Origin: Armigeres subalbatus
Lineage: Eukaryota; Arthropoda; Insecta; Diptera; Culicidae
Length of the DNA: 64,000 bases
NCBI RefSeq assembly: GCF_024139115.2
Contig: NC_085141.1
Coordinates: 168,838,994-168,902,993, forward strand
Direction: 5' to 3'
Shown: one piece after another, positions 58,300 through 64,000 of the stretch
How the letters are laid out: every line of letters begins with the position of its first letter
Numbering within the stretch: position 1 is the stretch's first letter
The notes under the pieces: generated by a model
Seen by the model: only the letters and a program-made list of their open reading frames with translations
Told to the model about the DNA's origin: nothing
Database searches by the model: none
Translations under genes and position numbers: made by a program

Positions 58300-58355
58300 G
58301 GATCCTGTACACCTCCGGTGGTGCAAAGGGCCGACTTGAAAGATCTCCATCCTGA
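58300..58355 (-). pseudogene. LINE 3' tip
   Basis: TGTACACCTCCGGTGGTGCA and AAGGGCCGACTTGAAAGATC match 30179-30230. Only the last about 50 bp of that LINE family inserted here. Confidence 0.65.
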
Positions 58356-58689
58356 GCGTTGCGTAAAAATTCCAATACCACGAAACCGGATTGATCCGTG
58401 GAATCAATAAATTAAAGAGAGAAGAATAATAAATTCGTGTTCCGTGTATCGCAATCTATCGCAATATTGTATGCACAAACTTGCACAAAAACATAAACAA
58501 ATCATTTATCGCCGCATTGATAGTGAACTGTCGGATGAATTTTGACAGGTTAATGAACCTGACAGACTTGTCATTTCAACCTTACTAATAATACAAGTAC
58601 TAATATTATTAGTTGGCGAATCACTTTTATGCAACATAAATTACAAGTACTTGAAAGTACTGTTTGTGTGACGACTGTTTCTTTTGTAT

Positions 58690-58825
58690 TTTAGTAAACA
58701 AGGCAACTCAGTCTAAATTTAGTAAAACGAGTAAATATGTTATTTACCCAACGTGTCGAAACGTTGGGTAGATAACATACTCGTTTTACTAAATTTAGAC
58801 TGAGTAGCCGTTTTTTACTAAAGTA
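58690..58825. mobile_element. Near-perfect hairpin MITE
   Basis: TTTAGTAAACAAGGCAACTC to its inverse GAGTAGCCGTTTTTTACTAAA. The arms, with ACGAGTAAATATGTTATTT against the inverse, close on a 4-base loop GTCG at about 58764. Confidence 0.75.
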
Positions 58826-58884
58826 CTTGTAAGTTTTTGACTTGTAACTTGTAGCTAATATTATTAGCCTGATTATGATGCAGG

Positions 58885-60610
58885 GCCCTGGTTGGCTACA
58901 GCGTCGAAACGCCTATGCCTGGCGTATTGTAATAGCTCCATAATCGTCGGTCTTGAGCGATGTTCCTCCAGTTTCCCCGAAAGGTTAGGGTTCCCAGGTC
59001 CGATTCCAACGCGTGCATTCAGCGTGTTCGTGGCCTTCCACGAAGTCACCGACCTCTATCTGGTTCACTATTGAATATTATTTTCGCTATTCTTTCTTCC
59101 AACATTCGCACTAAGTGACCAAGTCTTTTATACGATTCACAATATTTTCTGCTTTCTATACTTGATACAGCATGATTCATGCGTCTGCGCCACACACCAT
59201 TTTTAAGTTTCCCTCCGAGTAATGTACGCAGCACTTTTCGCTCGAAAACCCCGAAAGCTCTCCTGTCCACCTCTTTTAACGTCCATGTTTCATGTCCATG
59301 TCCAGAGTTTTGTATAGAGTAAATTTTGTTTCCGTCTGCATGTTGCGGGACCAAAGCTGGTTACCTAATCTGTAAAGTGTCCTATTCGCGGCAGCACGAC
59401 TTTTTTTCACTACACGGGAAACGGCATTGACAAATGTCTCAAGCGTTCCAAGGTAAACAAATCCTTCAACAACTTCAATCACATGTCCATCAAGCACTAC
59501 CTCAGCACCAACACCACTAGGTCTTCCTCTACCTCTGCCTGCCACCAGGTACGCCAGATCTCCTAATAGCGCCTTCGAGTGCAATGTTGAACAATAAATT
59601 CGAAAGTGCATCACCCTGATTCAATCCGTCCAAGGTCACAAACGAGGATGACACTTCGTCTGCAATCCGAATACTTGATTTCGAGCCATCCAACGTTACT
59701 AATCAGTTTCGCCGGAAAACCATGTTCGGGAATTATCTACCACAGCTTATTTCTTTTCACTGAATCGTACGCTGCTTCGAAATCAATTGACAGATGGTGA
59801 GTCTGCAAGTTGTACTCCCGGAATTTATCAAGAATCATCCGCAGGCTAAACATCTGATCCGTCATTGATCGGCCCTCACGAAAACCTGCCTGGTATTCGC
59901 CGACGAAGGACTCCTCAAGTGGTCTCAGCCTGTTAAACAGGATACGTGACAGGATTTTGTACACCGAGTTCAGAAGGGTGATCCCTCTGTAATTGGCACA
60001 CTCTAGTATGTGCCCTTTCTTATAGAATTGGCATATGAGGCTGTCCAACCAACCGGCAGGCAGTTCTTCATCCTCCCATATTTTATGGATAATGTGGTGG
60101 ATTGATTGATGCAGCTCCTTCCACCTGACTGCCACCATAGTCCTGTCTATCAGCAAATTCCCCTCTCGGTCATTGGACATGGTGGGCACTGGCGCAGTCT
60201 TATGCCGCGCGCCATTGACAGTTGCTTAAAATCTCTGCATATCGTTTCTATCCATGTTCTCCTGCGCTTCAGCTATCACATTCTCTTCGTGTTACCGTTT
60301 TTTCTGCGGTAGATTCGTTTCTCTTCTGCCCTTGCTACACTGTACCGCTCTCTGTTGGAACGGGTACGAGCCACTAGCATTCAACTCCTAGCAATATTTT
60401 TGTTGTCCGTCTTTCGCTGGCACTCCTTATCAATCCAACCATTTCGTTGGCGTCACTGTACAGTGCCTAACACTTCCTACGTTGTTGTAGTCACAGCTTC
60501 GTGGATATTTTCCCACAATATATTGACGTCGCCAGATCCGGTGTTATCTCCTATCCGCTCGTCCAGCTTCTGGTGGTACCGTTCAGTAACTCCGTGTTCA
60601 GCCGAGTGAA
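58885..60610 (-). pseudogene. RTE-like LINE, 5'-truncated, catalytic box deleted
   Basis: Minus-strand blocks: RT fingers (60189-59737, IHKIWEDEELPAGWLDSLIC, CANYRGITLLNSVYKILSR, GEYQAGFREGRSMTDQMFSL, THHLSIDFEAAYDSVKRNKL), TLDGLNQGDALSNLLFNIAL near 59620, then directly GRGRGRPSGVGAEVVLDGHV. The expected FADD segment between them is gone. The C-terminus follows (FGVFERKVLRTLLGGKLKNG, ESDLGTLTFRGNW) and ends GVSTL at about 58895. Frameshifts are present throughout. It is another subfamily than 36375-39352. Confidence 0.85.
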
Positions 60611-60810
60611 AAAAAATTTTTGCATCGGTAATCCACTTTTCCACCAATGATTTGAATCAATAATGAAAATTTAACTAAAATGTACATCTTGTCTTCGAAG
60701 CTCTTTCAATTTTTGTTTTCGCCTAATTCAGGTACATATCATATTTCGTAGAATGCTTAATCTCGAAATGTCGTTTCGGATCATATTTCAATAACACAGC
60801 CTTACAGTGG
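60611..60810. other. Nothing recognised
   Basis: AT-rich spacer. Confidence 0.3.
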
Positions 60811-61260
60811 GCTTCGTGGCCGTGCGGTTAGCAACGTCAGTCGTCTAGACGCATGTGTTCCCGGGCAGAAGCATTGAACGGAATAACAAAACATGATATG
60901 GACTTGATTGATATAAGAGATAAAATAACAGGCAACAATATCAAAAATTTGCACCGAAATATCATTTACATATCAAGATATGCTATGGATAAGAACAAAC
61001 TAATGGCACATGATATTGATCACTTATTACAAATAACATAATTTCCTTATGATATTTTAGTGCAAAATATTGATATTGTCGTCTGATGTTTTATCTCTTA
61101 TATCAATCAAGTCCATATCTCATTTTACTATCTTATCAACATTTGATATTAATGAGCTATTTTCGTCTACTCGGGTTGTGAAGTGTGGGTTTGATTCCCG
61201 CCCTAGCAAGGAGAAAATTTTCGTCAAGCGGAAAATTCTCCACAGGTCTACACTCTACAT
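60811..61260 (+). mobile_element. tRNA-derived SINE (third type) split by a MITE
   Basis: GGGCTTCGTGGCCGTGCGG (A box GTGGCCGTGCGG) precedes the MITE. TGGGTTTGATTCCCGCC (B box) and AAGGAGAAAATTTTCGTC follow it. Removing 60860-61175 and one TT restores a normal tRNA-like spacing between the boxes. Confidence 0.75.
60860..61175. mobile_element. MITE with CCCGGG termini inside the SINE
   Basis: CCCGGGCAGAAG at 60860 and inverse CGTCTACTCGGG ending 61175. Inner arms ATGGACTTGATTGATATAAG pair perfectly. TT is duplicated at 60858-60859 and 61176-61177. Same family as 10843 and 51291. Confidence 0.85.
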
Positions 61261-61359
61261 CCTACACCCAGTTGAGTAAATGGCCTGTCCGCTGCCTAAT
61301 GCTAGATGTTAAGTATTTAGTCTGTTTGGCCGAAGACGGTGATTCTGTCTTTCAACACA

Positions 61360-61930
61360 GCAACACTTTACGAACGCTGCACAATGGTCGGATTCGTCAA
61401 ATTTCACGACATAAATCGAGAACTCCAAAACTATCAGTGCTAGAATCTTGACATCTTCAGAAGAAATTATCTACAAGAAAAGATTTATTTTTGGTGTATG
61501 TTGTCATTAGGGTGACCCTTTCGTTAATTTTTTTAGCAATATATTTTTTTATGGTTTGAGTTAGGAGATCATATTATTCTACAAAGTTGTAGAAAATTTA
61601 ATTCTAAGCATTTTTGCTAAATAAATATTTATTTTATCTCATATAGTTAATGTTTTATGAAAAAATTACAAATTTTGGATAGGGTGGTCCCGAAAAAAAT
61701 AGTTTCTAGCTTCCACTTTCATCAATTCAAAATATTTCCCAAAACTGTCTTAGCATCGCTTTTGGTTACAAAAGATGGTTGATTGCTTCATTTTCAAGCA
61801 TATTATAAGCTTTTTTTTATGCGAAAATTTCTTCTGAAGACGTCAAAACTCTGGCACTGATGGTTTTAGAGTTATCGATATATGTCGTGAAATTTGACGA
61901 ATCCGACCATTTGTGCGCTGCAGTTTCGCG
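61360..61930. mobile_element. Fold-back element with about 100-bp arms
   Basis: GGTCGGATTCGTCAAATTTC and ATCTTCAGAAGAAATT on the left are inverted at 61826-61910. The loop is AT-rich and holds TTAGGGTGACCC and AGGGTGGTCCC blocks. Confidence 0.8.
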
Positions 61931-64000
61931 ATTTACGCGGTTTGTTTTTTCTCGTTTCTGCCTTTGGATTCAATATATCATTGAGTTCGCCTTACGAAAA
62001 ATTCCACATAAAATCTGGTTGTATTCAATGAATTGTGGAAATATAGGTGGAGCGAGAATTTGATTAAATCTATCGGCGTAAAAAGCGACTCCAGTGTGAA
62101 GAACGTAAGACTTTAAATGTAACATTTCTTACGACTATAGTGAATTACCAAATGAATTTATGAATGTTTGAATGATCGGATAACACTGCATAATTGTTGT
62201 TAAAAGCAAAAAGTAGAATTGTCTCCCTTATTGCATACTTCTATACAAATAGGCCCGGTGTTATGCGGGTTTTTTTTACGGGTCATGGTAGCAGCAAAAA
62301 TTAAGTTCATTGTTTATGAATACCACGTCGACAACAAGCTCAAGCAAATATTTTTCATTGACAATTAGTTCAATTGAAACACACAAGTGACTACAGGTCA
62401 ACTCCAATGATCAAATTCAACATGCGTATGAATAAATACCATAATTTAATGCGCCACAGCATTTTAATTTGTGGCCGAAACGAAACCAAACATTTTTTAA
62501 TCTTCTCGCAAAACCACCACTTCCGCTAAAACTTTCATCCTAGCATGCATTACGCTGCTTGTTTTCCAGTTGCTGCAAATTAAAACAATAGCAAAATTAC
62601 CCCCATAAACGACAAAGTACCAAAAAAAAATTCCCCCACCGCTAAGCATCACGCAAATCTTATGAAAAGAAAACAACCGAATAATAAATTCCACATTGTT
62701 ACCGCTGCCGTCGTCACAAATTACAGTCGTTAGACGTAACCAGTTTAGTTGTAAAATTTTCATATCCTTGCACGGGATTTAACTTTCGCGACGTCGTCGT
62801 TCGGGCAACCGGTGCGTGGCGTCAGGAAAAGAAAGGAAATCCAACTAACCCCAATTTTGTGACCGCCTGTGGTGGCTTCCCCGGTCTCGATTCTACTAAG
62901 GGATAGGTCGGTACCGCAGACTACCTCGTGGCTGGCGGTTGGCGTGTAAATGGACCATAACCTCCGATCCGATGGAAATCGCAATCTCGCTGTTTGCTTT
63001 CAAGCTATAAAAATCATCTGATTACTTCTACCCAGTAAGTCGTGCTTTGGGAACATGCAAGTTGCGGCGAGAAGTGTATCCTGGTGAAATTCTCCGATAA
63101 ATAAGTTAGGGTATGTTGGCATACGCAGCAACAACTTCTCAGAATTTCCCTTTTTGCCTTCAACAGATAAGCATCAACCGAACGTCTCGTGTCTGATCAA
63201 CCTTGTTGACAGGATTTGCGTTTTCCGTAATTAATTTGTGGTGTGGTAGACATACCGGAACTTAAGCTACTGGCATTTTCCAAACGTCGCGTCGCTTTGA
63301 CGAAACCTTGGTAATTGCCATCCTTCAGACCGGCTCGGGCGCAATGTCGTTCTCAACAGGAAATCCCATCCAACGATATGCCGTGGCTTCAAAGAAAATC
63401 AAGGGTTCGTGTGTGTATGCGATTTCCTTTAGCCCAATTATGCGGCTACCACAAAGCTCACCGAGCTGCTGCTGGCAGAGTTTTCCGGACTGTGCCGTGT
63501 ACTTCTACGAGAGTTCTTGTCGAGCAGTGCCCAACGGTTCGCCTTGATGTTTATTTTAATTGAGGGTGATTCTGGTTATGCTATCGCACGCGCATGCTCA
63601 CTCCCCCGTCGCAGATTTCCATCCCACACTGCACAACCGATGGCGGAGGAGGCTGATGCTGCCGACGTACATATAGCGCAAGAAGCTGCAGAAACGGCGT
63701 TGCTGGTTGCCTTTGCGTTGTTGGCACACTTCATAATTGTGTGGATCCATTTTTCTCCCATGGCATCGTCGTTCGGAGGCAAAGCTTCATCTGGGTGAGC
63801 AGAAACGAACGAAAACAATAAGCTGTTTTCCTGTAATCCTGCCTTGGGGTAGTGACTTGTTACACAAAATTAGATTGATAGCTCATAAATGAATCTTGTC
63901 TGCTGTTTTATTTCCTTGCACGGATTACGATATGCAGGAGCAGTAGTACGACGTGAATGATCTATTAATGTCGGAACATATTTTCGTTGAGGAAATCTGA
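61931..64000. other. 2 kb without a recognisable gene
   Basis: Composition is more balanced from 62760 on and no repeat from elsewhere in the window recurs, so this is a likely single-copy flank. Overlapping frames at 63308-63798 (+) and 63576-63818 (-) have no domain or splice context. An exon of a large gene cannot be excluded. Confidence 0.4.

Larger units (their letters stand above)
53440..58870. mobile_element. Giant composite fold-back region
   Basis: Related inverted ends: TAATAATATTAG, TTGTAACTTGTA and GTTGCATAAA words near 53470-53640 recur inverted at 58590-58870. A second, tight palindrome has arms 53917-53985 plus 56064-56235 on one side and 56491-56755 on the other, nearly identical. 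Its left arm is split by the 2.08-kb element at 53986. Outer boundaries are uncertain because the right end touches a LINE 3' end. Confidence 0.55.

Overview
This is a eukaryotic, gene-poor, AT-rich window made mostly of transposable elements stacked inside one another. The repeats (tRNA-derived SINEs with pol III A and B boxes, RTE-, jockey/CR1- and R1/LOA-type LINE remnants, many TA-flanked fold-back MITEs, Helitron ends, 24-bp minisatellites) and one insect-specific DM4/DM12 gene suggest a culicine mosquito, most likely Aedes. That is inference from repeat style, not a database match.

Only one host gene is convincing: an intact three-exon, minus-strand gene for a 239-residue secreted DM4/DM12-family protein (31145-31985). 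It has two very short introns (62 and 59 bp), matching splice phases, and a TATA/initiator pair at the expected spacing. A 516-bp open frame at 52545-53060 (minus) is unidentified. Every other long ORF lies in a tandem repeat, a dead retrotransposon or a shadow frame.

Layout. 1-3290: fold-back element cut by a SINE that carries a 17-copy 99-bp tandem array inside one perfect 22-bp target-site duplication. 5.1-11.2 kb: LINE scraps, three SINEs, a hammerhead-like motif, a 24-bp minisatellite and a MITE. 13.9 kb: small Helitron. 15.1-17.8 kb: R1/LOA-like LINE with both ends and target-site duplication but its central part deleted. 18.3-20.1 kb: jockey-group RT pieces. 20.5-22 kb: minisatellite and fold-back copy. 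22-25.5 kb: no recognisable gene. 25.5-30.6 kb: MITEs, a duplicated repeat and LINE scraps. 31.1-32.1 kb: the DM4/DM12 gene. 32.9-36.3 kb: dispersed repeats and MITEs. 36.4-39.4 kb: RTE-like LINE (minus) with its own insertion. 39.4-42 kb: SINE and a CR1/jockey-group LINE with PHD-finger ORF1. 46.9-50.9 kb: fold-back > Helitron > hAT element > minisatellite. 51.2-52.2 kb: dispersed repeat > MITE > SINE. 53.4-58.9 kb: giant fold-back region holding a 2.08-kb A-B-A'-B' palindrome. 58.9-60.6 kb: second RTE-like LINE. 60.8-61.3 kb: SINE cut by a MITE. 61.4-61.9 kb: fold-back. 62-64 kb: no gene seen.

The elements do not form a pathway. What they record is a relative chronology: exact target-site duplications, plus palindrome arms that preserve the empty site, let several insertions be ordered without any other genome.
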